Source: Verrucomicrobiota bacterium (GTDB lineage Bacteria > Verrucomicrobiota > Verrucomicrobiia > Limisphaerales > VHDF01). From it: a stretch of DNA of 54,432 bases. Within the stretch, counting starts at the first letter, position 1. Each line of letters starts with the position of its first letter. The DNA lies in the NCBI GenBank assembly GCA_016871495.1, contig VHDF01000028.1, positions 1 to 54,432 on the forward strand, written 5' to 3'. The notes under the pieces are model-generated. The model did not search any database. It was given only the letters and a program-made list of their open reading frames with translations, and had not been told where the DNA came from. A program made the position numbers and the translations under genes. This document shows, in pieces, positions 26,193-34,802 of the stretch.

Positions 26193-27362
26193 TTGCTGCA
26201 ATCCTTGAATGCCTTGGGTGAAATTCTGTCCAGCCGCATCCGGGAGGGTGGGGCGATGCGATTTGACGCCTGGATGCACGCCGCCTTGTATGAACCGGAG
26301 CTGGGTTACTACGCGCGTCCGGGCCGGACGTTGGGGCGGCAGGGGGATTTTTACACGAGCGCCTCGGTGGGGCCGGTCTTCGGATGGTTGCTGGCCGCCC
26401 GGATTGGCTGGTGGATGGAGAAGCTGGCGGCGGAAGCGCCGGGCTCGGATTTAATGCTGGTGGAGGCCGGTGGGCATGAGGGGCCATTGGCGGCGGAGGT
26501 AGGATTGGCTTGGGTCAAGGAACGGCCTGATTGGATCTCCCGCCTGCGCTATCTTTCCATCGAGCCCATGGAATTCCTCTGGAATCTGCAGAGGGAAAGG
26601 TGGAAAGAGACCGGTCTCCCGGCCGTACGCGCGAGGGATTTGCAGGAAGCCATGGCGATGATGCCGGACCAGGGCGGCGTGGGAGTGTTTTTTGCGAACG
26701 AACTTCTCGATGCGTTTCCGATCCGCCGTTTCCGGTGGAACGTCGCGTTGAAGGACTGGTGTGAGGCTTATGTCGGGTGGGAAGGCTCGCGGTTTGTGTG
26801 GGAGTGGAGGAACTTGAGGAGGGGGACGGACTTTCCGATCATCCCGGAGGACACTTCGGGTTCCACCTCGAAACCCGAATTGCCGGAGGAACTCGCTGAC
26901 GTTTTGCCGGACGGTTTTGTTTGGGAGGCGAGCCCGGCGGCACTGGAGTGGTGGGGACGGGTGAGCCGGTTGTTTCAGCGGGGCGTGTGGTTGACCTTTG
27001 ACTATGGGCACGACGCATCGTCGCGATGGGATCCGCGGAGGGTGGGCGGCAGCCTGAGGGGGTATCGCGGGCATCGTCCGGTGGAAGATGTTTTGGACAG
27101 TCCGGGCGAGCAGGACCTCACGGCGCATGTTGATTGGCAGGCCGTTTGCCAGCGAGGAGAGCGTGAGGGCTTGAGGACGGTTTCGTTGGAAGCCCAGGAG
27201 CGTTTTCTGGTGCAAGTTGCGAACGAGGCAGGCTGGATGCAGGAGGGCTCGGTGTTGAGCGACGCCCAACAAAGGCGGCAGTTCATGGAACTCACGCATC
27301 CGGGCCGGCTCGGGCGTTCGTTTCAGGCGCTGGTGCAGGAACGAGTTGGGATGACGCGCTGA
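26193..27362 (+). CDS. MidA-type SAM-dependent methyltransferase (PF02636)
   Basis: The product is about 389 aa with a TTG start at 26193; no ATG is available near the 5' end, so the start is uncertain by about ten codons. Family features are RFDAWMHAALYEPELGYYA near the N-terminus, GDFYTSASVGPVFG, a SAM-binding region LMLVEAGGHEGPLA (the family usually has EhGAGxG, here altered), FANELLDAFPIRRF and LTFDYGH. The mitochondrial homologue NDUFAF7 methylates an arginine of a complex I subunit; the bacterial substrate is not settled. It is divergent from pilT across 44 nt. Confidence 0.86.
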   Translation: MLQSLNALGEILSSRIREGGAMRFDAWMHAALYEPELGYYARPGRTLGRQGDFYTSASVGPVFGWLLAARIGWWMEKLAAEAPGSDLMLVEAGGHEGPLAAEVGLAWVKERPDWISRLRYLSIEPMEFLWNLQRERWKETGLPAVRARDLQEAMAMMPDQGGVGVFFANELLDAFPIRRFRWNVALKDWCEAYVGWEGSRFVWEWRNLRRGTDFPIIPEDTSGSTSKPELPEELADVLPDGFVWEASPAALEWWGRVSRLFQRGVWLTFDYGHDASSRWDPRRVGGSLRGYRGHRPVEDVLDSPGEQDLTAHVDWQAVCQRGEREGLRTVSLEAQERFLVQVANEAGWMQEGSVLSDAQQRRQFMELTHPGRLGRSFQALVQERVGMTR

Positions 27363-27460
27363 TCCGCCGAAGAAAGCGGCGGGATTTGATCGACTCCCCA
27401 TGTCGGCACTCCGGATGGACAGGAAATCCGCCAACCTATTCGAGGTTTTTCAGGGGCAGG

Positions 27461-27535
27461 GGAGGGGATCGCCGCGGCCGATGGGCGCAAGCGGAAGCGC
27501 CGTGATCGGCGTGCCCTGACAGCCTGCGGATGCAC
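27461..27535 (+). repeat. Repeat R3, copy 1
   Basis: About 75 bp shared with 41829-41903. Common blocks are GATCGCCGCGGCC, GCAAGCGGAAGCGCCGTGA (with one or two changes) and GCGGAT. The GCGCCGTGAAC/GTTCACGGCGC core also occurs twice, inverted, at 52.30 and 52.50 kb. Confidence 0.6.
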
Positions 27536-27540
27536 CGTCT

Positions 27541-27608
27541 CTGGATCTGGTGAGTGATTCGGAATGGCCCTATCGCCAAGACCTTGCGAGGATATTTGGA
27601 AGGCCACG
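27541..27608 (+). repeat. Repeat R2, diverged partial copy C
   Basis: The segment matches the middle of copies A and B (TGGATCTGGTGAGTGATTCGG, then CTATCGCC...ACCTTGCGA) with scattered substitutions, and ends before the CCGCCGGGCC block. It is an older or truncated copy. Confidence 0.65.
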
Positions 27609-27710
27609 GCCGTTTACAGATTGAAGGAGTGACTCCCGTTGGGGAGTTGTGAATTGGGTTCGGTCGCTCTGTGTCCTGATGTCTCCGCGAGAGCAGGTTC
27701 GACTGGTGAG

Positions 27711-29153
27711 TTAGGCGAGTAGATGCGGCAGCACTTCTCCGTGGATGTCCGTCAGTCGGAAATCGCGTCCCTGAAAGCGGTAGGTGAGGCGTGTATGTTC
27801 CAGGCCCAGCAAATGGAGAAGTGTCGCGTGCAGGTCATGCACGTGCGCGCGGTCCTCGACCGGGGAAAAACCGAGTTCGTCGGTTTGACCCACTTCCGCT
27901 CCCGCTTTCATGCCGCCGCCGGCGAACCACATCGTGAAGGCGTCGATGTGATGGTTGCGGCCCGTGGTGTCGCGATTTTCGCCCATCGGCGTGCGCCCGA
28001 ATTCGCCACCCCAGATGACCAGGGTATCGTCGAGCAAGCCGCGGTGTTTCAAATCGAGCACCAGAGCCGCCTGGGCTTGGTCCACCTCCCGACAGACTTG
28101 GGGCAGGTCTTTTTCCAATGTTTCACCCGGACCGCCGTGGCTGTCCCAGTTGGTGTGGTAAAGTTGAACAAAGCGGACATCGCGTTCGATGAGCCTTCGG
28201 GCGAGCAAGCAATTGCGCGCAAAGGAAGGTTGTTCGCGGCTGGCGCCGTAGAGTTTCAGCGTTTCGTCCGTTTCGCCTGAGAGGTCGGTGAGCTCGGGGG
28301 CGCTGCTCTGCATTCTGAACGCCATTTCGTAGGAGGCGACGCGCGTCTCGATTTCGGGATCGGCGGTGAAGCGCGCCCGCAGCGCATTCAAGTCCCGCAG
28401 CGCGTCCAGGGTGCGGCGTTGGTCCTCCGAGGTGACGCCAGGGGGATTGGCTTGATTGAGAATCGGCTCGCGTCCCGGACGAAAAGGAACGCCCTGAAAA
28501 GTCGTGGGCAGGAATCCGCTGCCCCAATTGACGGCGCCCCCGCGCGGACCTCGAGGTCCGCTTTGGAGCACCACGAAACCAGGAAGATTCTGCGATTCGC
28601 TGCCGAGTCCGTACGCGATCCAGGAGCCCATGCTGGGGCGTCCGAATTGGCCGGAGCCCGTGTTCATGAAGAGTTTGGCGGGCGCATGATTGAACAAGTC
28701 CGTGGCGCAGGAACGGACCATGGTGAGGTGATCCACGATGCGGGCTGTGTGAGGGAAAAGATCTGACACCCACATGCCACTCTGGCCATGGCGGCGGAAA
28801 GCGCGTCGAGTTCCCAGCAGCTTGGTGCCGTGGCTCGTGTTCATGAACGCGAACCGTTTGCCGGCGATGAGCGAATCCGGAACGGGTTGGCCGTTCAATG
28901 CGACGAGTCTTGGCTTATAATCGAACAACTCGAGCTGGGAAGGCCCTCCGGCCATGAACAGATAGATGACCCGCTTGGCACGTCCGAAGTACATGGATTG
29001 TTTCGGCGCCATGGGAGAGGAGGCATTTGCCCCCGGGAAGCGGGAAAGCGCCATCCAACCCAATCCGATGCTGCATCGCTGCAGGAACCATCGGCGGCTG
29101 CCAGCCAGATCGGGATGGCGGGAGGGAAAATTATTCACGAGTGACGGTTTCAT
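27711..29153 (-). CDS. Tat-exported DUF1501 protein, copy 1
   Basis: The product is 480 aa. The N-terminus has a twin-arginine-like motif (GSRRWFLQRC) and a short hydrophobic segment. DUF1501 (PF07394) features follow: AKRVIYLFMAGGPSQLELFDYKP, FMNTGSGQFGRPSMGSW, LYHTNWDSHG, WGGEFGRTPM and a His-rich C-terminal HVHDLHATLLHLLG. The fold is related to alkaline phosphatase/sulfatase enzymes, but the activity is unknown. The start overlaps the end of the upstream DUF1549/1553 gene by 23 nt, so the two are a coupled pair, as is usual in PVC bacteria. Confidence 0.92.
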   Translation of the reverse strand: MKPSLVNNFPSRHPDLAGSRRWFLQRCSIGLGWMALSRFPGANASSPMAPKQSMYFGRAKRVIYLFMAGGPSQLELFDYKPRLVALNGQPVPDSLIAGKRFAFMNTSHGTKLLGTRRAFRRHGQSGMWVSDLFPHTARIVDHLTMVRSCATDLFNHAPAKLFMNTGSGQFGRPSMGSWIAYGLGSESQNLPGFVVLQSGPRGPRGGAVNWGSGFLPTTFQGVPFRPGREPILNQANPPGVTSEDQRRTLDALRDLNALRARFTADPEIETRVASYEMAFRMQSSAPELTDLSGETDETLKLYGASREQPSFARNCLLARRLIERDVRFVQLYHTNWDSHGGPGETLEKDLPQVCREVDQAQAALVLDLKHRGLLDDTLVIWGGEFGRTPMGENRDTTGRNHHIDAFTMWFAGGGMKAGAEVGQTDELGFSPVEDRAHVHDLHATLLHLLGLEHTRLTYRFQGRDFRLTDIHGEVLPHLLA

Positions 29154-31548
29154 CGAGATTAAGCAGCACTCGAGCCACCGCTACCCAGCCGCGGTGGGAT
29201 TCGTCCGGAGCGGAAGCTGGAGTGGGATAGGCCGACAAGAGCGCTTCGAGCCGGGACAATTCCTCGGGGGTGGGAGGCCGTCCGAGACAGGCAAGAAAGG
29301 CATGACGAAGCGTTGACGCGGGGCCTTCGCTGGATCGGGACCATGTCTTTGCCAATTCCAAAGCCATTTCATGGAACTGGGTTTCGTTCAGCAGGGTGAG
29401 CGCTTGCAGAGGCGTGTTGGATTGAGTGCGGCGAGAGCAGGCGCTGAAGGCATCCGGCGCGTCGAACACCGCAAGCGCGGGGTGGGGAGTGGCTCGCCAA
29501 TAAAAGGTGTAAAGCCCGCGCCGGAATCGGTCTGCCCCCGAGCTGGTTTTCCATTCGCGACGCGACTGGCCAAGGACCATGACGCCGTCCGGTTGCGGCG
29601 GATGCACGCTGGGTCCTCCGACGCGAGGCACGAGAAGTCCGCTGCTGGCGAGCGCGGTGTCGCGAATGATTTCAGCCTCGAGGCGCATCCGATTCTGTCG
29701 CGCCCACCAACGATTTTGGGGGTCGCGGGATGCCAGGTCGGAACGAAGATGGGAACTCTGCCGGTAAGTGGAGGAGGTGACGAGGAGCCGGAGGAGACCT
29801 TTCAAATCCCAACCCGTTGTCATGAACTCGGACGCCAGCCAATCCAGCAGTTCCGGGTGAGTGGGGGGGGCGCCCTGAACGCCGAAATCGTTCTCAGTTT
29901 CGACAAGGCCGCGGCCGAACAGATGCATCCAGACTTGATTCACGGCTACCCGGCTGGTGAGCGGATGATCAGGACGAGCGAGCCAGCGCGCCAAATCAAG
30001 CCGGTTGGCCTGTTTAGACTCGGGGGTTAATGGGGGCAACGAGGCGGGAACGCCCGGATCGACAACCTCGGCCGGGCGGGTGAAGTCTCCCTTGATCAAG
30101 CGGTGGGTGACGCGGGGATCTTTGCGCTCGCTCATCACGAGCGCGGTGGTGACTTCGGGCCTCGCCTTGCGCAACTGCTCGACGACCGCCATTTGCCGCC
30201 GATACGCGGGGTCGTCCGCCCGGCGGGCTTGGCGGATAAGATTCCAATCGGAATCGCCCCGCAGGGCGGCGGGAATCGGGAGGGCCTTCCTCACTTCGGG
30301 TTTGAGTTGATCCCGGACAGCGGCTTCGAGGCGGCGTTCCCACGCTTCGGTCGATTCATCCAACCGAATGGACAGTGTGTTGAGCTCCGCTTCAGCCGCG
30401 TTGAGTTTTTCGGCGTGGCGATTTCGAGCCGCGGCTTCGGCCGGCGTGGGGGCCTCGAGGGAGGGTTCATCCACGTTATTGAACAGGGCGAAGAGGCGGA
30501 AATAGTCGGTTTGGGTGAAAGGATCGAATTTGTGGTCGTGGCACTGGGCGCAGGACAAGGTCAGTCCCATGAAGACCGTGGAGGTTGTGGCCACGCGGTC
30601 GAAGATGGATTCGATGCGGAACTGTTCCAGATCGATGCCGCCTTCCTGGTTGATCTGGGTGTTGCGATGAAACCCGGTGGCGATCTGCTGGGCGGTGGCG
30701 GCGTTCGGGAGGAGGTCTCCCGCGAGTTGTTCGGCCATGAACCGGTCGAAAGGAAGGTTGGCATTGAACGCATCGAGCACCCAATCGCGATAGCGCCACA
30801 TCGACCGCGGGGCGTCGACCGAGTAACCGTTGGAATCGGCGTAACGAGCTCGATCCAGCCAATGGCGCCCCCATCGCTCGCCGAAGTGCGGCGAACCGAG
30901 CAATCGATCCACTTCTTCCCGGCATGCTTGCTCGACCGGCAAGGCCATGAACCGCGTGATCGCGTCGGCTGTGGGAGGCAATCCGGTGAGATCCAGCCAG
31001 AGCCGGCGCAGCAGGGCAAGGGGCTCGGTGGGTTGGGAGGGGGTGATGTTTTCGGATTCTAATCGATGAAGGATGAATCGGTCGATGGGGTTGGAACTCC
31101 AGGAGGAATCCCGGACCGGGGGCAGCGGCGGACGTCGCACGGAAAGGAAAGCCCAGTGGGCGGCGGATCCGCTGGGTTCGTCGGCGGGCGCAGCCGCGCC
31201 CGAATCGATCCAATTCCGAATGCGCTCCAAGTCAGAACCCGAAAGCCGAGGTTTCTTGTAGGGCATGGGCGGAATCTCCGCATGCCTTCCTTCCGCCGCT
31301 TGGACAAGCAAGCTCTGCCGGGCGTCGCGAGGATGGATGGCGGGTCCGCTGCGTCCGCCTTTCCGCATGGCCTGGGCCGTGTCGAGCCGGAGGCCGCCCT
31401 TGGCCTGAACCGATCCGTGGCAGGACACGCAGTGGGTGGTGAAGAGGGGTTTGACTTCGAGAAGGTAATCCGGTCCGCTGGCGCCGAGTACAAGGCCTTG
31501 GAGGGCCCCGAGGCCCGCCACAACAGCCCATTGAATGCTCAGGCCCAT
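29131..31548 (-). CDS. PSD1-type cytochrome c protein with DUF1549/DUF1553
   Basis: The product is 805 aa from the ATG at 31548, which gives a clear signal peptide; a TTG at 31599 would add 17 residues. A planctomycete cytochrome c domain with CVSCH (about residue 40) comes first, then DUF1549 (DRFILHRLESENI, RRLWLDLTGLPPT, FGERWGRHWLD, CAQCHDHKFDP) and DUF1553 (HPLTSRVAVNQVWMHLFGRGLV, CSRRTQSNTPLQAL). CVSCH and CAQCH are both CxxCH haem-type motifs. It is probably an extracytoplasmic electron carrier or dehydrogenase partner for the DUF1501 protein encoded next; the substrate is unknown. Confidence 0.91.
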   Translation of the reverse strand: MGLSIQWAVVAGLGALQGLVLGASGPDYLLEVKPLFTTHCVSCHGSVQAKGGLRLDTAQAMRKGGRSGPAIHPRDARQSLLVQAAEGRHAEIPPMPYKKPRLSGSDLERIRNWIDSGAAAPADEPSGSAAHWAFLSVRRPPLPPVRDSSWSSNPIDRFILHRLESENITPSQPTEPLALLRRLWLDLTGLPPTADAITRFMALPVEQACREEVDRLLGSPHFGERWGRHWLDRARYADSNGYSVDAPRSMWRYRDWVLDAFNANLPFDRFMAEQLAGDLLPNAATAQQIATGFHRNTQINQEGGIDLEQFRIESIFDRVATTSTVFMGLTLSCAQCHDHKFDPFTQTDYFRLFALFNNVDEPSLEAPTPAEAAARNRHAEKLNAAEAELNTLSIRLDESTEAWERRLEAAVRDQLKPEVRKALPIPAALRGDSDWNLIRQARRADDPAYRRQMAVVEQLRKARPEVTTALVMSERKDPRVTHRLIKGDFTRPAEVVDPGVPASLPPLTPESKQANRLDLARWLARPDHPLTSRVAVNQVWMHLFGRGLVETENDFGVQGAPPTHPELLDWLASEFMTTGWDLKGLLRLLVTSSTYRQSSHLRSDLASRDPQNRWWARQNRMRLEAEIIRDTALASSGLLVPRVGGPSVHPPQPDGVMVLGQSRREWKTSSGADRFRRGLYTFYWRATPHPALAVFDAPDAFSACSRRTQSNTPLQALTLLNETQFHEMALELAKTWSRSSEGPASTLRHAFLACLGRPPTPEELSRLEALLSAYPTPASAPDESHRGWVAVARVLLNLDETVTRE

Positions 31549-31733
31549 GCGTCCAGAAAGATTGATAGGAATGGAATCACGCTCCTGAAGCTTTCGCAAT
31601 GAGGTTTGGATTCAGAATTCGCGCGCTTCCAGGAACAGGCGGAATTTGTCCTCGCGACACCCACCCACCGGGGAACAGATCAGTCTGCAGGTCGGCGTCC
31701 ATGCGGGAGGGCAGGATCGCGATTTCCTCCTGA

Positions 31734-32672
31734 TCATGCGATCATCGCCGCGATGGTGCCGAGCGCGTTGCCTTCCAGTCGGTTGTTCACGAAGATAAAG
31801 GTTTTTCTTGCCGGATCGGTTTGCCCCTCACGAATCAGCGCGCGGCCGGCCGCTCGAACTTCGGGATTGATCTCGCGCACCTGATCGTAAGGTTGAAACG
31901 CCTTGACCGCGTCCGCATATTTTCGCCCGGGTTTGAGCAGGAATCGGGCGGCGAGACGTGAAGGGCAAGTTCGGCTTTCGGGCAGCGCCATTTGTTCCGA
32001 GACGGAGGGCATGACCTCCCAGGAGTTGAAGACGTGGGTCACCTCGTGACGCGCGAGACGTTCGAAGTATTCCGGCTGCAACCAGCCTTCGTTTCGCAAT
32101 TCGATTCCCAGAGGCCAGCCCTTCGGAACCTGTTCGAGAAACCGGTCTAGGTCTGTCACGAAGGCGCGACCCTGGCTGTAGTCCGAGGGCCAAAAGCGGG
32201 AGAACTCCAGGATGAGAAGCCCGATTTGAGACCGAATCGTATCACAGGGCGCCAGGAAGTGATCCGCAAAAAGGCGGGGATTGAGGAATTCAGGGTTGAG
32301 TTGTCCTGCCCGGGCCCCGAAGCGGTCGAGGTTGGGAAACTTTTTGACCGTGATGGCATCGGTGACCTTGAGAGCAAATTGAAAATCGGCGGGCACTTGG
32401 GAGGCGAGCCCCTCCAGGTAGGAAGCACGCGGAAAGTCGTAGTAGGCGGCATCCACACACACGGTTTTGAATACCGCGGCGTATTCCTCCAGGCATGACC
32501 GCTCGAAACGGGTCTGCGCGAATCGCCCTCGATACTCGTACTTTGAGGCGCTATAGAGTGTTCCCACCCACCCCTCGTATTTCCACGACGAGGTGCCGAC
32601 GAAGACGCCGTGGCGGGAAAGGCCTTGCAGGCTTTCCCGCGCGGATTTGAGCTGGAACCCCGGTTCGCTCAT
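31734..32672 (-). CDS. DUF72 family protein
   Basis: The product is 312 aa from the ATG at 32672. DUF72 (PF01904) is a TIM-barrel family of unknown function, typified by E. coli YecE. Seen here are VFVGTSSWKYEGWVG near the N-terminus, CVDAAYYDFPR, FQFALKVTDAIT and the middle segment LGIELRNEGWL, all typical. The start codon overlaps the stop of the HAD hydrolase gene (ATGA at 32669-32672), so the two are translated together. The 185 nt between its stop and the next gene show no feature. Confidence 0.88.
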   Translation of the reverse strand: MSEPGFQLKSARESLQGLSRHGVFVGTSSWKYEGWVGTLYSASKYEYRGRFAQTRFERSCLEEYAAVFKTVCVDAAYYDFPRASYLEGLASQVPADFQFALKVTDAITVKKFPNLDRFGARAGQLNPEFLNPRLFADHFLAPCDTIRSQIGLLILEFSRFWPSDYSQGRAFVTDLDRFLEQVPKGWPLGIELRNEGWLQPEYFERLARHEVTHVFNSWEVMPSVSEQMALPESRTCPSRLAARFLLKPGRKYADAVKAFQPYDQVREINPEVRAAGRALIREGQTDPARKTFIFVNNRLEGNALGTIAAMIA

Positions 32673-33274
32673 TTCCCCAGGAATTGTTGGATAAATTCGA
32701 TGGAGGCCGGGGGATCCTGATGAATCAGGGCATGCCACCCCCTCTGCCAGGCCGCCTCGATGTTTTCCGGGCGGTCGTCGAGATAAACGAAGCGCCCGCC
32801 GGTGTGTCCGGTCAACTTTTCCAAGGTCTCATACATGCCGGGAGCGGGCTTCAAGGCCCGGCATTCGTAGGAGAGGATGTGTCCGGTGAAGTTCTGGAAG
32901 AAGGCATAATGCGCGCGGATGAACTCGACCGCCAGTTCGTTGGTGTTGGAGAAAATGTAGGTGGCGTGCCCCGCTTCCTGACAGCGGCGTTGCAGTTCGA
33001 TCATCGGGGCGATGGGCGAGAAAATATCGGCGAAGTCTGCCCGGAATTGATTCAGGGTTCTTTGGTAACCGGTCCGTTCGGAAAACGCCCGGTGGAATTC
33101 GGTCGTGGACACCTGCCCTTCCTCGTAGGCCAGCAGGAGAGGAGTGTAGCCCAGGATGGCTTGGAGGGGTGCGGGATCGAGTCCGTCGCGTTCGGCAATG
33201 CGGCGGAGGGCGATTGCATAATCGAAATCGAGCAGCACTTTCCCGAGATCGAAAACCATGATGTGTTCAGGCAT
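32669..33274 (-). CDS. HAD-superfamily hydrolase
   Basis: The product is 201 aa from the ATG at 33274. The HAD motifs are I, VFDLGKVLLDFD (with DLG in place of DxD, as in several subfamily IA members), II around YIFSNTN, III with the Lys of CRALKPAPGMY, and IV VYLDDRPENIEAA. A helical cap insert follows motif I. The form resembles epoxide-hydrolase-like or haloacid-dehalogenase-like phosphatases of subfamily IA. The substrate is unknown. The upstream in-frame 47 codons lack conservation and were left out. Confidence 0.88.
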   Translation of the reverse strand: MPEHIMVFDLGKVLLDFDYAIALRRIAERDGLDPAPLQAILGYTPLLLAYEEGQVSTTEFHRAFSERTGYQRTLNQFRADFADIFSPIAPMIELQRRCQEAGHATYIFSNTNELAVEFIRAHYAFFQNFTGHILSYECRALKPAPGMYETLEKLTGHTGGRFVYLDDRPENIEAAWQRGWHALIHQDPPASIEFIQQFLGK

Positions 33275-33603
33275 AGGTGTCGTGCGCGGATCGTGAAGGA
33301 ATTGGAGAGGCAAGATTGTAAAGATGGATGGAAGAATTCTGCTCAGTGCGGGGAATTCCACACATTCCTGAATTCGAGCCTTTAGCTTGGTTGAAGCCCA
33401 TCTCTCTCTCAACACTCTGTTGAAAGTGATGCCCCCCCCGGACCCGGCTAAAAGGCATCGCTTCGTGCATGCAGGGCGCAGTCTCCTTGGCGCTGAAATC
33501 CCGGTCGCGCAAGAATGTTGAGATCTCCGGTCCAGCCAGGCGGATCAACGGACCGTCGGCGGGAAGGTCGGCAGCAGCGAGAGGGTCGATGAAACGGCGG
33601 CAG
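33275..33603. other. 329-bp intergenic region, nothing recognised
   Basis: No gene is supported. A minus-strand open frame crosses it but overlaps the VOC gene out of frame and shows no recognisable domain. One C8 run (33432-33439) lies near a GATGCC...GGCATC potential stem. The promoter of the HAD-DUF72 pair should be here but is not obvious. Confidence 0.5.
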
Positions 33604-33996
33604 CTATTTCGCAAACTCCCACAAACCGAAGGCGGCGCCCTGCGGGTCCGCGACGATGGCGAAGCGTCCCATGGGCAATTGGGTGATTCCCTTGCAAACG
33701 TGGGCGCCCAGCGACTGTGCCCGGGCCAGGGATTCTTCAAAGCTGGCGACCGTGACATAACACATCCAGGCCGTCGGCGCGTTGGGAGCCTGCGGCGGCA
33801 ATTGCACGATGCCTCCGGCGGGGGATCCCTGGTTCTTGAGGAAAATGTAATCCATTCCGGGCCCCATGCTCATCTTTTCGGTCGTCCAACCAAAGAGCTG
33901 GGAATAGAACTGAGCGCTCGCTGAGGCATCGCGTGTGACCAACTCGTTTCAACTAACGATGCCTGGCGTGGTGTCGGGTTGCTGATTTTGACTCAT
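33604..33996 (-). pseudogene. VOC (glyoxalase-like) protein gene interrupted by in-frame TGA
   Basis: The uninterrupted frame from an ATG at 33996 would encode 130 aa. Codon 16 is TGA (33949-33951) where the VOC pattern W-x-E-L-V-T-R-D calls for Trp (TGG); the next residues are NELVTRDASASAQFYSQLFGW. A single G-to-A change explains it. The remainder is intact: a betaalphabetabetabeta fold with MGPGMDYIFLKN, PNAPTAWMCYVTV and PMGRFAIVADPQGAAFGLWE. VOC proteins of this type are metal-dependent lyases or isomerases, or metal-free binding proteins. A shorter product from a later start would lack the first strand. It is probably recently inactivated, or a sequencing error. Confidence 0.75.
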
Positions 33997-34802
33997 AAGG
34001 CCAATCGGATTTGCAATTCGTTCAGTGGACACCCTGTTCCAGGAGGCATGGTGCAGGCAAGCGAACATTCTTTGACGGCCGGTTCCACGGTGCATCCAGG
34101 AGTTGTCGGTGACCGGGTTGTTGTGGTAACGCAGACAGCCCTGTCTGCTGTAGCGCAGGCTGCCCAGCCTGCGGGGCGACGAAGGAATCCAGGCGCGTGG
34201 AGAGCATGGAAGGGCCTCGTTCTTCACCCGCCGGGCCGACGGGCCGTCGGGGATACGGCAGGCTGGGCAGCCTGCGCCACACTGCAGAGAACGGCTTCGG
34301 GATGCACAGCCGGTTCCGGAGTGATGATTGGGCCGGGGAGGCGACAAACCGAAAGACTGTCACTCCGTGCCCATGGGACTTCTCCCTGCGGAGTGCTCGG
34401 CGGCGGACCTGATCTCGGGCATTGCGGTTCCGCTTTGCCGGTTGATGATCACGCAGGTTCCCATTGCGCCCCGGCGCGGGTTGGGGGTGTGAGGCCTTTT
34501 GCTTTTCCTCGCGCAGAGGCCGCGAAGGACGCAGAGAGAACGTCGAGGGGCGAGTTCCCTGGGGACACCGATCTCAGTCAATGGGGTCAAGACGTGACTT
34601 ATGACACAATGATGGAGGACGAGCGATGCGGGCTGGAGCATACCCGCGCTCGCACGACCCCAACCCAGGCACTGGCCTCCCAACACTGCGTAGAACATGG
34701 ATTTTTTCTTAGATCTGAAGGAAAGGAATCATTCTGGCAACAAGCGCGCGGTTCCCTTCGCCGGGAGATTCCCCGTCATGGAACCCGGATGAAATGTCCG
34801 GG
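33997..34802. other. 806-bp intergenic region with R1 insertion
   Basis: No gene is supported; long open frames across it are translations of repeat R1. It contains the best R1 copy with direct repeats (34078-34317). At about 34511-34536 there is a purine-rich GCAGAGG...GAAGGACGCAGAGAG tract of a kind common between genes in PVC metagenome sequences. The rest, 34540-34800, shows nothing recognisable. Confidence 0.6.
34087..34308 (+). mobile_element. MITE-like element R1, copy 2, with 9-bp direct repeats
   Basis: The 222-bp non-coding element is flanked by identical 9-bp copies of GCCGGTTCC (34078-34086 and 34309-34317), which look like a target-site duplication. Its ends are inversely related (GTGCATCC at left, GGATGCAC at right). 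Inside are the hairpin CAGACAGCCCTGTCTG and a long inverted pair, CAGGCTGCCCAGCCTG and CAGGCTGGGCAGCCTG. It encodes no transposase, so it would need one supplied in trans. Confidence 0.75.

Larger units (their letters stand above)
27363..27710. other. 348-bp intergenic region with two repeat fragments
   Basis: No gene is seen. It lies between the convergent MidA-like and DUF1501 genes. 27461-27535 resembles 41829-41903 (shared ATCGCCGCGGCC and GCGGAAGCGCCGTGA). 27541-27608 is a diverged piece of repeat R2 (TGGATCTGGTGAGTGATTCG). The remainder, 27610-27710, shows nothing recognisable. Confidence 0.7.

Noticed and set aside
24976-26208. 410-codon plus-strand open frame opposite pilT
   Set aside because: It is a mirror of the pilT coding sequence, with acidic low-complexity composition.
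33267-33758. 163-codon minus-strand frame between the HAD and VOC genes
   Set aside because: It overlaps the VOC gene in another frame and shows no domain or start context.
33949-33951. TGA in the VOC gene as selenocysteine
   Set aside because: The aligned residue is Trp rather than Cys, no SECIS-like hairpin was evident, and no sel genes are in the window.
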